Part shown: piece after piece, positions 38,021 through 54,631 of the stretch
Position numbering within the stretch: position 1 is the first letter of the stretch
How the letters are laid out: every line of letters begins with the position of its first letter
Source of the DNA: Bacillus sp. 491mf
GTDB taxonomy: Bacteria; Bacillota; Bacilli; Bacillales; Bacillaceae_G
Direction of reading: 5' to 3'
DNA length: 64,000 nucleotides
Assembly (NCBI RefSeq): GCF_900112415.1
Contig: NZ_FOLV01000001.1
Coordinates: 186,001-250,000 of the forward strand
Position numbers and translations under genes: made by a program
Notes under the pieces: model-generated
Told to the model about the DNA's origin: nothing
Databases searched by the model: none
Seen by the model: the letters and a program-made list of their open reading frames with translations, nothing else

Positions 38021-40786
38021 ATGGAGTATAAAGATACATTATTAATGCCAAAAACAGAATTTCCAATGCGTGGGAATTTACCGAAACGTGAGCCTGTTAT
38101 GCAAGAAAAATGGGCTGAAGTGAACATTTATGAAAAAGTACAAGAACGTACAAAAGAACGTCCGCTGTTTGTACTGCATGATGGACCGCCATATGCGAAT
38201 GGTGACATTCATATGGGACATGCGTTAAATAAAGTATTAAAAGACTTTATTGTTCGTTTTAAATCAATGACGGGATACTGTGCACCATATGTACCAGGTT
38301 GGGATACACACGGACTACCAATTGAGCAAGCCTTAACAAATAAAGGTGTTAAGCGTAAAGAAATGACAGTTGCTGAATTCCGTAAACTTTGTGAAGAATA
38401 CGCATACGAGCAAGTAAATCGTCAGCGCGAGCAATTTAAACGTTTAGGTGTACGCGGTGATTGGGATAATCCATACATTACATTAGAGCCAGCATATGAA
38501 GCACAGCAAATTAAGGTATTCGGCGAAATGGCGAAAAAAGGTTATATCTATAAAGGACAAAAACCTGTTTACTGGTCTCCAACAAGTGAATCTGCATTAG
38601 CAGAAGCAGAAATTGAATATAAAGATAAAAAATCTGCATCTATTTATGTAGCATTCCCTGTAAAAGATGGAAAGAATGTTTTAGAGGGTGATGAGAAGTT
38701 CATCATTTGGACAACAACACCTTGGACGTTACCAGCTAACTTAGGTATTTCTGTTCATCCAGAACTTGAATATAGTGTTGTGAAAGTAAATAATGAAAAA
38801 TATATTATCGCTTCTGAACTATTTGAAACAGTTACGAAAACATTAGAGTGGGAAAATGCTGAAGTTGTGAAAACAGTAAAAGGTAGCGAGCTTGAATATA
38901 CAACGGCGAAACATCCATTCTACGACCGTGATTCTCTTGTGATGCTTGGTGAACATGTCACGACAGATGCTGGTACAGGTTGTGTACATACAGCACCTGG
39001 GCACGGGGAAGATGACTTCCTTGTTGGAAAGAAATACGGTTTAGAAGTTCTTTGTCCAGTTGATGATAAAGGTGTATTAACAAGTGAAGCTCCAGGGTTT
39101 GAAGGACTATTCTATGATAAGGCAAATAAACCAATTACAGAAAAATTAGAAGAGGTTGGTGCGTTATTAAAGTTAACATTTATTACGCATTCTTATCCAC
39201 ATGACTGGAGAACGAAACAACCAATTATTTTCCGAGCAACTGCACAATGGTTTGCGTCTATTGAAGCGTTCCGCAGTGAATTATTACAAGCTGTAGAGGA
39301 AACAAAATGGGTGCCAGCTTGGGGAGAAACACGTCTTCATAACATGGTTCGTGATCGCGGTGACTGGTGTATTTCTCGTCAACGTGCATGGGGTGTTCCG
39401 ATTCCTGTATTCTATGCAGAAAATGGTGAACCAATTATTACAGATGAGACAATTAATCATGTAGCAGCGTTATTCCGTGAACATGGTTCGAATGTATGGT
39501 TTGAACGTGAAGCGAATGATTTATTACCAGAAGGATTTACACATCCATCTAGTCCAAATGGTGAGTTCCGTAAAGAAACAGATATTATGGACGTATGGTT
39601 TGATTCAGGTTCTTCTCATCAAGCTGTCCTAGAAGAGCGCGAAGACTTACAACGTCCAGCTGATTTGTACTTAGAAGGATCTGACCAATATCGTGGCTGG
39701 TTTAACTCTTCGTTATCAACAGCAGTTGCGGTAACAGGTAAAGCACCATATAAAGGCGTTTTAAGTCATGGCTTCGTACTAGACGGTGAAGGTCGTAAAA
39801 TGAGTAAATCTATCGGGAATATTGTTGTACCGAAGAAAATCATGGATCAATTAGGTGGAGATATTTTACGCCTATGGGTATCTTCTGTTGATTATCAATC
39901 TGATGTACGTATTTCAGATGATATTTTAAAACAAGTAGCAGAAGTATATCGTAAAATCCGTAATACATTCCGTTTCTTATTAGGAAACTTAGCTGACTTT
40001 AATCCAAGTCAAGATGCAGTAGCAAAAGCTGAACTACGTGAAGTAGATCGTTACATGCTAGTGAAATTAAATGACTTAATTGCAAAAGTAAAAGATGCTT
40101 ATGAAACATATGAATTTGCTGCTGTATATCATGCGATTCATAACTTCTGTACAATTGATTTAAGTTCATTCTATTTAGATTTTGCAAAAGATATTTTATA
40201 TATCGAAGCAGAAAATAATCATGATCGTCGTGCAATTCAAACGGTACTATATGATGTACTTGTTTCATTAACAAAACTTGTAACGCCAATTTTACCGCAT
40301 ACAGCAGATGAAGTATGGCCGTATATCCCTGAAGTAGTAGAAGAGAGCGTCCAATTAACTGATATGCCGGAAGTTGTAGAAGTAGAGGATGCTGAAGAGT
40401 TAAAAGGAAAATGGGATGCATTTATGACACTTCGCGATGACGTACTAAAAGCGTTAGAAGATGCACGTAATGCAAAAGTAATTGGTAAATCATTAAATGC
40501 AAGTATCACACTTTATCCAACAGCAGAAATGAAAGAATTGTTACAATCCATTACAGAAGATGTGAAACAATTATTTATCGTTTCTGAGTACCATCTTGGT
40601 GGAACGATGGAAGAAGCACCAGCTGATGCACCGAAATATGAACATACAGCTGTTGTTGTAGCGCAAGCAACTGGTGAAACATGTGAACGTTGCTGGGTTG
40701 TCTCTGAAACAGTAGGAAGTAATGCGGACCATCCAACATTATGTAAGCGTTGCGGAGAAGTTGTAACTGAACATTATGTAAAATAA
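38021..40786 (+). CDS. ileS: Isoleucyl-tRNA synthetase
   Basis: 921 residues from ATG 38021 ([10 protein letters not shown]) with AAGGAGGAATTAAGT. Class I synthetase: HMGH (64-67) as the HIGH motif, KMSKS (593-597), an editing CP1 domain with the [10 protein letters not shown] region, and a C-terminal zinc site of four cysteines (888, 891, 908, 911). The in-frame extension into the T-box terminator is not translated. Expressed under T-box control. Confidence 0.97.
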   Translation: MEYKDTLLMPKTEFPMRGNLPKREPVMQEKWAEVNIYEKVQERTKERPLFVLHDGPPYANGDIHMGHALNKVLKDFIVRFKSMTGYCAPYVPGWDTHGLPIEQALTNKGVKRKEMTVAEFRKLCEEYAYEQVNRQREQFKRLGVRGDWDNPYITLEPAYEAQQIKVFGEMAKKGYIYKGQKPVYWSPTSESALAEAEIEYKDKKSASIYVAFPVKDGKNVLEGDEKFIIWTTTPWTLPANLGISVHPELEYSVVKVNNEKYIIASELFETVTKTLEWENAEVVKTVKGSELEYTTAKHPFYDRDSLVMLGEHVTTDAGTGCVHTAPGHGEDDFLVGKKYGLEVLCPVDDKGVLTSEAPGFEGLFYDKANKPITEKLEEVGALLKLTFITHSYPHDWRTKQPIIFRATAQWFASIEAFRSELLQAVEETKWVPAWGETRLHNMVRDRGDWCISRQRAWGVPIPVFYAENGEPIITDETINHVAALFREHGSNVWFEREANDLLPEGFTHPSSPNGEFRKETDIMDVWFDSGSSHQAVLEEREDLQRPADLYLEGSDQYRGWFNSSLSTAVAVTGKAPYKGVLSHGFVLDGEGRKMSKSIGNIVVPKKIMDQLGGDILRLWVSSVDYQSDVRISDDILKQVAEVYRKIRNTFRFLLGNLADFNPSQDAVAKAELREVDRYMLVKLNDLIAKVKDAYETYEFAAVYHAIHNFCTIDLSSFYLDFAKDILYIEAENNHDRRAIQTVLYDVLVSLTKLVTPILPHTADEVWPYIPEVVEESVQLTDMPEVVEVEDAEELKGKWDAFMTLRDDVLKALEDARNAKVIGKSLNASITLYPTAEMKELLQSITEDVKQLFIVSEYHLGGTMEEAPADAPKYEHTAVVVAQATGETCERCWVVSETVGSNADHPTLCKRCGEVVTEHYVK

Positions 40787-40796
40787 TGCAATGAGG

Positions 40797-40832
40797 AAAA
40801 TCGACTGCATACAAGGCAGTCGATTTTTTTCT
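40797..40832 (+). terminator. Terminator of ileS
   Basis: AAAATCGACTGC, loop, GCAGTCGATTTTTTT, 10 bases after the stop. Confidence 0.9.
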
Positions 40833-40916
40833 TCCTTGGAAGGAAAAATGTGTGTGCGGTAATCGAGTGTGTTTCGGATAAACTAACGATACATTCCAGC
40901 CGGGAGGGACGCACTT

Positions 40917-41249
40917 GTGACTGACACATACATGGAAATTCAAGCAGAACTACAATTAATGAAGCGAGAATTACAGGAGAGATTAGCTAAAGAAGAGTTG
41001 TATGCGTATGATGTGGAATTTGGTCAGGAATTGCTATTTATAGCGAAAACAGATATGAAAAATAAATTATTATTGCATGATATGAGGGAAGATTTAAAAG
41101 ATGTAGAGCGAGCGCTTTGGAAAATGGAAATAGGGATGTATGGAATTTGTGAGGAAACCGGACAACAAATGACACTTAGACAATTAAAGGGGATGCCGAC
41201 AGCACGTACAATTTATGAGTGCTTTTATGAAAAAGTAAAAACACTTTAA
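40917..41249 (+). CDS. ylyA: DksA/TraR-type protein YlyA
   Basis: 110 residues, GTG start with GGGAGGG upstream. N-terminal helical hairpin like YteA/DksA and a short C-terminal part (YGICEETGQQM) where only one cysteine is left of the usual zinc finger, so it probably binds no zinc. B. subtilis YlyA is reported to bind RNA polymerase and modulate sigma-G genes; position between ileS and lspA supports the name. Confidence 0.82.
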   Translation: MTDTYMEIQAELQLMKRELQERLAKEELYAYDVEFGQELLFIAKTDMKNKLLLHDMREDLKDVERALWKMEIGMYGICEETGQQMTLRQLKGMPTARTIYECFYEKVKTL

Positions 41250-41307
41250 AGACAACAATATTATATTACCTAGTTCATTTTATTTTATGCTCCAATGCGA
41301 TGCTTCA

Positions 41308-41336
41308 TTGTGAAAACATAGCAGCTATGCTAAAAT
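41308..41336 (+). promoter_or_regulatory. Candidate sigma-A promoter of lspA
   Basis: TTGTGA (41308-41313), 17-bp spacer, TAAAAT (41331-41336) with an extended TGC before the -10; 34 bases ahead of the lspA ATG. Confidence 0.6.
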
Positions 41337-41370
41337 TTTGAGGTATACTGTCATTGTGGGGGAAACGAAA

Positions 41371-41829
41371 ATGATATATTATTTAATAGCATTATTTGTG
41401 ATTGCCATTGATCAAGTATCAAAATGGATTATCGTGAAGGAAATGGAGTTAGGTGAGAGCATTCCGATTATTGATAATGTGCTGTATATAACGTCTCACC
41501 GCAACCGCGGAGCTGCATGGGGTATTCTAGAAAATAAAATGTGGTTCTTTTACGTTATTACGGTTATCTTTGTAATCTTTATTCTGTTTTATATGAAGAA
41601 ATATGCAAAGACAGACAAGCTTCTCGGTATTTCGCTGGGGCTTATTTTAGGCGGGGCAATTGGTAATTTTATTGATCGTGTCGTACGAAAAGAGGTTGTT
41701 GATTTTATTCATACGTATATTTTTTCGTATAACTTCCCAGTGTTTAACGTTGCGGACTCGGCATTATGTGTAGGAGTGGCGTTAATTATTATTCAAACAT
41801 TACTAGAAGGAAAGAACATAAAGGAGTAA
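41371..41829 (+). CDS. lspA: Lipoprotein signal peptidase (signal peptidase II)
   Basis: 152 residues from ATG 41371 ([15 protein letters not shown]). Four membrane segments; catalytic aspartates in GNFIDRVVR and FNVADSAL. Cleaves the signal peptide of diacylated prolipoproteins. An in-frame TTG-started extension from 41338 overlaps the promoter -10 and is rejected. Runs into the next gene after 3 bases. Confidence 0.95.
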   Translation: MIYYLIALFVIAIDQVSKWIIVKEMELGESIPIIDNVLYITSHRNRGAAWGILENKMWFFYVITVIFVIFILFYMKKYAKTDKLLGISLGLILGGAIGNFIDRVVRKEVVDFIHTYIFSYNFPVFNVADSALCVGVALIIIQTLLEGKNIKE

Positions 41830-41832
41830 ATA

Positions 41833-42741
41833 ATGAGCGAAGTAGTACAAGTAACAGTTTCAGAAGAGCAAAAGAATGAACGGATTGATAAATTTGTTGC
41901 TGGAGTGAATAATGAATGGTCTCGTTCACAAGTACAGCAATGGATTAAAGATGGTGTTGTAACGGTAAATGGAAAAGACGTTAAAGGGAATTATAAAGTA
42001 AAAACAAATGATGAAATTATAGTTACCATTCCAGAACCAGAAGAACTTGATATCCAGGCCGAAGATATGAATTTGGAAATTCATTATGAGGATGCTGATG
42101 TATTGGTTGTAAATAAGCCGCGTGGCATGGTTGTACATCCAGCCCCGGGACACACAAGTGGTACACTTGTAAATGGTCTTATGTATCATTGCACAGATTT
42201 ATCAGGTATAAATGGTGTAATGCGCCCAGGGATTGTGCATCGCATTGATAAAGATACATCTGGGTTATTGATGGTGGCAAAAAATGATATGGCACATGAG
42301 GCGCTTGTTAACCAGCTTGTAGCAAAGACGGTAACAAGACGTTATCAAGCAATTGTTCATGGTGTTATTCCACATGATAAAGGAACGATTGATGCGCCAA
42401 TTGGTCGTCATAAACAAGATCGTCAAAGTATGACCGTTGATGAAAATGGAAAACATGCTGTGACTCATTTCCGAGTATTAGAACGTTTTAATAACTTCAC
42501 TCATGTGGAGTGTCAATTAGAAACAGGCCGCACGCATCAAATTCGTGTACATATGAAATATATTGGTTATCCACTTGCAGGTGATCCGAAATATGGTCCG
42601 AAGAAAACATTTGATATAAATGGTCAAGCTTTGCATGCAGGTATTTTAGGTTTTATTCACCCGCGTACAGGTGAATATTTAGAATTTGAAGCACCAGTTC
42701 CACAAGTTTTTGTAGAGCTTCTAAATGATTTACGAAAATAA
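41833..42741 (+). CDS. ylyB: RluA/RluD family pseudouridine synthase (YlyB)
   Basis: 302 residues, AAAGGAG site inside the end of lspA. N-terminal S4 domain (NERIDKFVAGVNNEWSR) and the pseudouridine synthase domain with catalytic Asp in HRIDKDTSGLLM (about residue 138) and the C-terminal RTHQIRVHM motif. Modifies uridines in 23S rRNA; exact sites unknown. The pyr promoter begins 3 bases after its stop. Confidence 0.92.
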   Translation: MSEVVQVTVSEEQKNERIDKFVAGVNNEWSRSQVQQWIKDGVVTVNGKDVKGNYKVKTNDEIIVTIPEPEELDIQAEDMNLEIHYEDADVLVVNKPRGMVVHPAPGHTSGTLVNGLMYHCTDLSGINGVMRPGIVHRIDKDTSGLLMVAKNDMAHEALVNQLVAKTVTRRYQAIVHGVIPHDKGTIDAPIGRHKQDRQSMTVDENGKHAVTHFRVLERFNNFTHVECQLETGRTHQIRVHMKYIGYPLAGDPKYGPKKTFDINGQALHAGILGFIHPRTGEYLEFEAPVPQVFVELLNDLRK

Positions 42742-42743
42742 TA

Positions 42744-42772
42744 TTGACAATCGTTATAAAAACTGACATAAT
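42744..42772 (+). promoter_or_regulatory. Promoter of the pyr operon
   Basis: TTGACA (42744-42749), 17-bp spacer, CATAAT (42767-42772), immediately after ylyB. Confidence 0.85.
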
Positions 42773-42794
42773 AACATCAGTTGAATAAGTCCTT

Positions 42795-43493
<699 letters not shown>

Positions 43494-43496
43494 AGC

Positions 43497-43607
43497 CCTT
43501 TTAAATGTAGTCCCGTGAGGCTGCCAAAGGGTCTTGACTTTCATATGTCTAATTTGACATACGTAAGTATAGGACTCTTTGTGCATAGTCACAAAGAGTT
43601 TTTTTAT
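43497..43607 (+). promoter_or_regulatory. PyrR attenuator 2 (pyrR-pyrP)
   Basis: AGTCCCGTGAGGCT at 43509-43522 is the textbook PyrR loop; terminator ACTCTTTGTG (43574-43583) / CACAAAGAGT (43590-43599) plus seven T. Confidence 0.93.
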
Positions 43608-43640
43608 TGCAAGTTTTCAACATTGGAGGAGGAGATAACA

Positions 43641-44924
43641 ATGGAACAAAAGCCAGTGTTAGATATTCATGAAGTACCAAAGCCAGGAAAATGGTTATTG
43701 TTAAGTATACAGCATTTATTCGCTATGTTCGGGGCAACGGTGCTTGTTCCATTTTTAACAGGATTAAATCCAGCAGTTGCTTTAATTTCAAGTGGACTCG
43801 GAACGTTAGCATTCTTGCTTGTGACGAAAGGGCAAGTACCTGCTTACCTCGGATCATCGTTTGCATTCATTGCACCAATTATTACAGCAAAAGCAGCAGG
43901 CGGTCCAGGAGCAGCTATGCTTGGCGGAATGATGGCAGGACTTGTTTACATGTTGATTGCACTTGGCATTAAAAAGTCTGGATCGAACTGGATTATGAAT
44001 CTCTTACCACCAATTGTAGTTGGTCCAGTTGTTATGGTAATTGGACTTGGGCTTGCGCACACAGCGGTAAATATGGCAATGAATAATGCAGATGGAAAAT
44101 ATAGCTTTACACACTTTTCAGTTGCGCTCGTAACATTAGCAATTACAATCATCTGCTCGATTTTTGGAAGAGGCTTCTTTAGCATCATACCAGTATTAAT
44201 TGGAATCATAGGTGGTTATATCTTTGCCTACTTCCAAGGCTTAGTCGACTTGAAACCAGTGGTAGAAGCAAAGTGGTTCGACGTGCCAGACTTCATCGTA
44301 CCATTTGTCACATATACACCAGAGTTTTCGTGGAAAATCGTCCTAGTCATGGTACCAGTTGCGATTGTAACGATTTCAGAACATATCGGACATCAAATTG
44401 TACTTGGAAATGTTGTAAATAGAGACTTGATTGAAACCCCTGGTTTGCATCGCTCTATTATGGGAGACGGCATTGCAACATTTATCGCGTCCACAATTGG
44501 AGGACCGCCAAATACAACGTATGGTGAAAATATTGGAGTACTTGCGATTACTAGAGCATATAGCGTGTACTTGTTCGTCGGATCAGCAGTATTTGCGATT
44601 ATCTTCGGGTTTATTGGGAAAATCTCAGCACTTATCCATTCGATTCCAACGCCGGTAATGGGTGGTGTATCAATCTTACTCTTCGGTGTGATTGCATCAA
44701 GTGGTTTACGCATGTTAGTAGATGAGAAAATAGATTTAGGAGATAAGCGCAATCTAATGATTGCATCTGTCATACTAGTCATTGGAATCGGCGGTGCAGT
44801 GCTTCATATCGGCCAGTCTTTCCAGGTAGAAGGTATGGCTCTTGCAGCAATGGTGGGAGTACTGTTAAATCTAGTTTTACCTAAAATGAAAACGAAAAAA
44901 CAATCAAAGCGAATTGCTTCATAA
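43641..44924 (+). CDS. pyrP: Uracil permease
   Basis: 427 residues from ATG 43641 (MEQKPVLDIHEVPKPGKW), GGAGGAGGAG site. Nucleobase:cation symporter-2 family with about 12-14 membrane segments; LFAMFGATVLVPFLTGLNP start and the FIASTIGGPPNTTYGENIG motif. Imports uracil for salvage. Enclosed by attenuators 2 and 3. Confidence 0.95.
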   Translation: MEQKPVLDIHEVPKPGKWLLLSIQHLFAMFGATVLVPFLTGLNPAVALISSGLGTLAFLLVTKGQVPAYLGSSFAFIAPIITAKAAGGPGAAMLGGMMAGLVYMLIALGIKKSGSNWIMNLLPPIVVGPVVMVIGLGLAHTAVNMAMNNADGKYSFTHFSVALVTLAITIICSIFGRGFFSIIPVLIGIIGGYIFAYFQGLVDLKPVVEAKWFDVPDFIVPFVTYTPEFSWKIVLVMVPVAIVTISEHIGHQIVLGNVVNRDLIETPGLHRSIMGDGIATFIASTIGGPPNTTYGENIGVLAITRAYSVYLFVGSAVFAIIFGFIGKISALIHSIPTPVMGGVSILLFGVIASSGLRMLVDEKIDLGDKRNLMIASVILVIGIGGAVLHIGQSFQVEGMALAAMVGVLLNLVLPKMKTKKQSKRIAS

Positions 44925-44934
44925 AGACAGCCTT

Positions 44935-45008
44935 TTAATTCAGTCCTGTGAGACGGAAAAGGGTGTGTAGTTTGTTACACCCTAGTCTCACATGGCTAGG
45001 GTGTTTTT
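44935..45008 (+). promoter_or_regulatory. PyrR attenuator 3 (pyrP-pyrB)
   Basis: AGTCCTGTGAGAC at 44942-44954, then terminator ACACCCTAG (44977-44985) / CTAGGGTGT (44996-45004) and T-run. Confidence 0.9.
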
Positions 45009-45063
45009 ATGCGGTTAATATAATAAAAATTCATATGTACTATTATAAAAATTAGAAAGATGA

Positions 45064-47253
<2,190 letters not shown>

Positions 47254-47257
<4 letters not shown>

Positions 47258-48351
47258 AAAGACAGCTTATCTTAGAAGATGGAACAGTATTAATTGGAAA
47301 AGGTTTCGGAGGAGAAATCGAGAAGTCAGGTGAAGTTGTATTTACAACTGGAATGACTGGATATCAAGAAACACTATCTGATCCATCATACTGCGGTCAA
47401 ATTGTAACATTTACGTACCCATTAATCGGAAACTACGGCATTAACCGTGATGATTTCGAATCAATTCATCCATCTGTAGATGGTTTAATAGTAAACGAAA
47501 TTTGTGATCACCCATCTAACTTCCGTAATGAAATTTCGTTAGATGATTATTTAAAAGAAAGAAACATTCCAGGATTAGCAGGAATTGATACAAGAAAATT
47601 AACACGAAAAATTCGTCAATATGGAACATTACGCGGACGTCTTTGCAACATGGATGCGGATGTAGAGTACATCGTTAGCCAATTAAAAGAGACAGTCTTT
47701 ACAGATCATGTGAAACGCGTATCAACAAAAGATCCATATCCAAGTCCAGGCCGTGGCCATCGCGTTGTACTTGTAGACTTCGGTATGAAGCATGGTATTT
47801 TACGAGAACTAAATAAACGTGATTGTGACGTAATCGTTGTACCATACAATACAACTGCCGAAGAAATTTTACGCCTTAGCCCAGATGGAATTATGTTAAG
47901 TAATGGACCTGGGGATCCAAAAGATGTACCAGAAGCAATTGAAATGCTAAAAGACATTATCGGAAAAGTACCATTATTTGGAATTTGCCTTGGGCATCAA
48001 TTGTTCGCTCTAGCATCTGGTGCAAATACAAGCAAGTTAAAATTCGGTCACCGTGGTTTAAATCATCCAGTAAAGCATCTTGCAACTGGAAAAGTAGCCA
48101 TTACTTCTCAAAACCATGGTTACGCAGTAGAAGAAGAATCAGTTAAAAGTACAGATCTTGAAATTACACATGTAGCTTTAAATGATGGAACAGTAGAAGG
48201 TCTTCGTCATACGAAGTTCCCAGCATTTACAGTACAATACCATCCAGAAGCTTCAGCAGGACCAGAAGATGCAAATGATTTATTCGAAGATTTCTTAACA
48301 ATGATTGAAAACTTCAAGAAAGAAGGGGAAGAGTTATGCCAAAACGCCTAG
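47254..48351 (+). CDS. carA: Carbamoyl-phosphate synthase small (glutaminase) subunit
   Basis: 365 residues from ATG 47254 ([13 protein letters not shown]), AAAGGAGAG in the end of pyrC. C-terminal class I glutamine amidotransferase with nucleophile Cys in FGICLGHQL (about residue 245) and His-Glu in [10 protein letters not shown]. This is the pyrimidine-regulated pyrAA copy. Overlaps carB by 16 bases. Confidence 0.96.
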
Positions 48352-51300
48352 ACATTAACACAATTTTAGTAATCGGATCAGGACCTATTGTAATCGGGCA
48401 AGCAGCGGAGTTTGACTACTCTGGAACGCAAGCTTGTCAATCTCTTAAAGAAGAAGGTTACAAAGTAATCCTTGTAAACTCTAACCCAGCAACAATTATG
48501 ACAGATACTGCAACAGCAGATAAAGTATACATTGAGCCATTAACATTAGAATTTGTAAGCCGTATTATTCGTAAAGAACGTCCAGATGCAATCTTACCAA
48601 CATTAGGTGGCCAAACAGGCTTAAATATGGCGGTTGAACTTGCAAAATCAGGCGTACTTGACGAGTGCGGAGTTGAAATTTTAGGAACAAAATTATCAGC
48701 AATTGAGCAAGCGGAAGATCGTGATTTATTCCGTACATTAATGCAAGACTTAAACGAACCAGTACCACCAAGTGAAATTATTCATACGCTTGATGAAGCA
48801 TATGAATTTGTAAAAGTAATTGATTATCCAGTTATCGTTCGCCCTGCATTTACGCTAGGCGGAACTGGCGGTGGTATTTGCCATAATGAAGAAGAGTTAA
48901 TTGAAATTGTAACAAGCGGTTTAAAACATAGCCCAGTAACGCAGTGCTTATTAGAAAAAAGTATCGCAGGGTTTAAAGAAATCGAATACGAAGTAATGCG
49001 CGATGCAAGCGATAATGCGATTGTAGTATGTAATATGGAAAACATTGACCCAGTTGGTGTTCATACAGGAGATTCAATCGTTATTGCGCCTAGCCAAACA
49101 TTAAGTGACCGTGAATATCAAATGTTACGTAATACTTCATTAAGAATTATTCGTGCATTAGGAATTGAAGGTGGATGTAACGTTCAGCTTGCACTTGATC
49201 CGCATAGTTTCCAATACTATGTAATCGAAGTAAATCCACGTGTAAGTCGTTCATCTGCATTAGCATCAAAAGCAACAGGATATCCAATTGCAAAATTGGC
49301 AGCAAAAATTGCAGTCGGCTTAACACTTGATGAAATTGTAAACCCGGTTACACAAAAAACATATGCATGCTTTGAACCAGCTTTAGACTATGTTGTTTCT
49401 AAAATTCCACGTTGGCCATTTGATAAGTTTGAGTCAGCAAACAGAACGCTTGGCACACAAATGAAAGCGACTGGGGAAGTCATGTCAATCGGTCGTAATT
49501 TAGAAGAATCATTATTAAAAGCAGTTCGTTCTTTAGAGCTTGGTATTTATCATTTAGAGCTTGATTACTTAAAAGAGCTTGATAAAGAAACAATGAAAAA
49601 ACGTATTATAAAAGCAGATGATGAGCGTCTATTCGTTGTAGCAGAAGCAATTCGTCAAGGTGTAACGAAAGAAGAAATTAATGCATGGTGTGAAATGGAC
49701 TTCTTCTTCTTACAAAAAGTTGAAAACATCGTAACTATGGAGCTTAACGTTAAAAACAATGTAGGCAATATGGAAGTATTACAAGAAGCAAAAGCAATGG
49801 GATTCAGTGATCATTACATCGCAGCTGCTTGGGGTAAAACAGAGCGTGAAGTTTACGATATGCGTAAAGAAAACGGCATGACACCAGTATTCAAAATGGT
49901 AGATACATGTGCGGCAGAATTTGAATCGGCAACGCCTTACTACTACAGCACATATGGTGATGAAAACGAATCAATCGTTACAGAGCGTAAAAGTGTAGTC
50001 GTTCTTGGCTCTGGTCCAATTCGCATCGGTCAAGGTGTCGAGTTTGACTATGCAACAGTTCATTCTGTATGGGCAATTAAAGAAGCTGGTTACGAAGCGA
50101 TTATTATAAATAACAACCCAGAAACAGTTTCAACAGACTTTAGTATTTCAGATAAATTATATTTTGAACCACTTACAATTGAAGATGTAATGCACATCAT
50201 CGATTTAGAACAACCAGAAGGTGTAATCGTTCAGTTTGGTGGACAAACAGCGATTAACTTAGCGGCAAAATTACAAGAGCGCGGCGTGAAAATTTTAGGT
50301 ACATCACTAGAAGATTTAGACCGTGCAGAAGACCGTGATAAATTTGAAGCAGCTTTAACAGAGCTAGGTATCCCGCAACCAGTTGGTAAAACAGCAACGA
50401 CTGTAGAACAAGCGGTAGCAATCGCTGAAGAAATTGGTTACCCAGTATTAGTAAGACCATCTTACGTACTTGGCGGACGTGCAATGGAAATTGTATATCG
50501 TCAAGAAGAACTACTGCACTATATGAAAAACGCAGTAAAAGTTCATGCAGATCATCCAGTATTAATTGACCGCTACATGGTTGGGAAAGAAATTGAAGTA
50601 GATGCAATTTCAGACGGTGAAAATGTATTCATTCCAGGTATTATGGAACATATTGAACGCGCTGGAGTTCACTCTGGTGACTCAATTGGAGTATACCCAC
50701 CGCAAAGCTTATCTGCAAAACTGAAAGAACAAATTATCGAAAATACAATTGCACTTGGAAGAGGATTAAACATTGTTGGATTACTGAATATCCAGTTTGT
50801 AGTATTCAAAGATGAAGTGTATGTAATTGAAGTAAACCCACGTGCGAGCCGTACAGTACCATTCTTAAGTAAGATTACAGGTGTACCGATGGCGAATATC
50901 GCAACAAAAGTTATTTTAGGTCAAAATCTTGTAGAACAAGGTTATGAAACGGGATATCGCCCAGAAGAGAAAGAAGTATATGTAAAAGCTCCAGTATTCT
51001 CTTTTGCAAAATTACGTTCTGTTGATACAACATTAGGACCTGAAATGAAATCAACAGGGGAAGTAATGGGTAAAGATTTAACGCTTGAAAAAGCATTATA
51101 TAAAGGACTTGTTGCTGCTGGAATCAATATTCCAACGCACGGATCTGTAATCATCACAGTAGCAGATAAAGATAAAGAAGAAGCACTAGAAATCGCTAAA
51201 CGATTCCATGAAATTGGCTATAACTTATTAGCGACAGCAGGAACTGCGAAATCATTAACAGACCAAGGCGTTCCAGTCCAAGTTGTAAACAAAATTGATT

Positions 51301-51550
51301 CTGAAGACTACAACTTACTTGATATTATTCGCCAAGGAAAAGCGCAATTTGTTATTAACACATTAACAAAAGGAAAACAACCAGCGCGTGATGGCTTCCG
51401 TATTCGCCGTGAGTCTGTAGAAAATGGTGTAGCATGCTTAACATCATTAGATACAACAAGAGCAATTTTACGAGTACTAGAGTCTATGACATTTTCAGCT
51501 CACGCAATGAAAGAATTTGCAGGGTCTGAGCGTCAAGAGGTGGTACATGC

Positions 51551-51554
<4 letters not shown>
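48336..51554 (+). CDS. carB: Carbamoyl-phosphate synthase large subunit
   Basis: 1072 residues. Two homologous ATP-grasp halves (each opening with a [20 protein letters not shown] or [19 protein letters not shown] motif at about 10 and 555), an oligomerisation domain between, and a C-terminal MGS-like allosteric domain. Pairs with carA to make carbamoyl phosphate for pyrB (pyrAB). Complete length. Confidence 0.97.
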
Positions 51555-53238
<1,684 letters not shown>

Positions 53239-53240
53239 GC

Positions 53241-53957
53241 ATGTCACAATCTTTAATAGTTGCACTAGATTTTCCAGGTAAGGCAGAGGTAGAACAGTTT
53301 TTAAGTCACTTTGAAGGAGAACAATTATTTGTCAAAGTTGGTATGGAACTGTTTTATAAAGAGGGACCTGCTATTATCACGTATTTAAAAGAAAAAGGAC
53401 ATCAAATTTTTCTGGATTTGAAACTTCATGATATTCCGAACACAGTAAAAAGTGCAATGCGCAATATAGCTAGTTTAGAAGTTGATATGGTAAACGTTCA
53501 TGCTGCTGGGGGAAGCAGTATGATGAAATATGCGCTTGAGGGATTAGAGGAAGGTAAGAAAGAAGGAAAAGAGAGACCGATTTGTATTGCAGTTACACAA
53601 CTAACAAGCACATCGGAAGAAGTAATGAAAAAAGAGATCGGCATTGAGAAAACTTTAGAAGAAGCGGTTGCTCACTATGCGAAATTAACAAAAGAAAGCG
53701 GTTTGGACGGCGTTGTTTGTTCAACGCTTGAAGTACCAAAATTACGTGAAGTATGCGGAGACGCTTTCGTAACAGTAACACCGGGGATTCGTCTTGCAAG
53801 CGACGATGTAAATGACCAAGTGCGTGTAGCAACGCCAAAACGTGCGCGTGAACTCGGCTCTAGTTATATCGTAGTAGGACGTAGTATTACAAAAGCAGAA
53901 AATCCGCGCGAGGCGTATCAAATTGTAAAAGAACAGTGGGAGGGTGTAACAGTATGA
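53241..53957 (+). CDS. pyrF: Orotidine 5'-phosphate decarboxylase
   Basis: 238 residues from ATG 53241 ([13 protein letters not shown]), GGAAGGAGC in the end of pyrD. TIM-barrel with the catalytic [11 protein letters not shown] tetrad (about 60-70) and phosphate loop TPGIRL, VGRSIT. Produces UMP. Overlaps pyrE by 4 bases. Confidence 0.96.
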   Translation: MSQSLIVALDFPGKAEVEQFLSHFEGEQLFVKVGMELFYKEGPAIITYLKEKGHQIFLDLKLHDIPNTVKSAMRNIASLEVDMVNVHAAGGSSMMKYALEGLEEGKKEGKERPICIAVTQLTSTSEEVMKKEIGIEKTLEEAVAHYAKLTKESGLDGVVCSTLEVPKLREVCGDAFVTVTPGIRLASDDVNDQVRVATPKRARELGSSYIVVGRSITKAENPREAYQIVKEQWEGVTV

Positions 53958-54586
53958 AAAAACAAATTGCATCTCATTTATTAGATATCGGAGCAGTATT
54001 TTTACAACCAAATGATCCATTTACATGGTCTTCTGGCATGAAATCACCAATTTATTGTGATAACCGTTTAACGTTATCATACCCAGAAGTACGCCAAGCG
54101 ATTGCAGCAGGATTAGAAGAATTAATTCAAACACACTTCGGAGATGTAGAAGTTATTGCAGGTACAGCAACAGCAGGTATTGCGCACGCTGCTTGGGTAA
54201 GCGACCGTATGAACTTACCAATGTGCTATGTACGCAGCAAGGCAAAAGGTCATGGTAAAGGTAACCAGATCGAAGGTAAAGCAGAAAAAGGCCAAAAAGT
54301 TGTCGTAGTAGAAGATTTAATCTCAACTGGCGGCAGTGCAATCACTTGTGTAGAGGCACTTCGCGAAGCTGGTTGTGAAGTACTAGGAATCGTATCAATC
54401 TTCACATACGAACTAGAATCAGGAAAAGAAAAATTAGCAGCAGCAAACGTTGCATCATACTCTTTAAGTGACTACAGTGCACTTACAGAAGTAGCAGCAG
54501 AAAAAGGTATCATTGGCGAAGCAGAAACGAAGAAACTGCAAGAATGGCGTAAAAATCCAGCTGACGAGGCTTGGGTTACAGCGTAA
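53954..54586 (+). CDS. pyrE: Orotate phosphoribosyltransferase
   Basis: 210 residues from ATG 53954 ([13 protein letters not shown]) overlapping the pyrF stop. PRPP motif [13 protein letters not shown] at about 117-129; [10 protein letters not shown] and [13 protein letters not shown] loops. Last pyr gene. Contains a direct repeat GCAGAAAAAGG (54281-54291 and 54497-54507) and its 3' third is present again, in decayed form, at 56086 and 57646. Confidence 0.97.
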   Translation: MKKQIASHLLDIGAVFLQPNDPFTWSSGMKSPIYCDNRLTLSYPEVRQAIAAGLEELIQTHFGDVEVIAGTATAGIAHAAWVSDRMNLPMCYVRSKAKGHGKGNQIEGKAEKGQKVVVVEDLISTGGSAITCVEALREAGCEVLGIVSIFTYELESGKEKLAAANVASYSLSDYSALTEVAAEKGIIGEAETKKLQEWRKNPADEAWVTA

Positions 54587-54594
54587 TAATATAG

Positions 54595-54631
54595 AAAACA
54601 CGACCGTGGGGGAACGCGGTCGTGTTTTTTT
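54595..54631 (+). terminator. Terminator of the pyr operon
   Basis: AAAACACGACCG, loop TGGGGGAACG, CGGTCGTGTTTT plus T-run. Two further copies lie at 56223 and 57690. Confidence 0.93.

Noticed and set aside
43515-43640. N-terminal extension of pyrP
   Set aside because: It spans attenuator 2; the ATG at 43641 follows GGAGGAGGAG.
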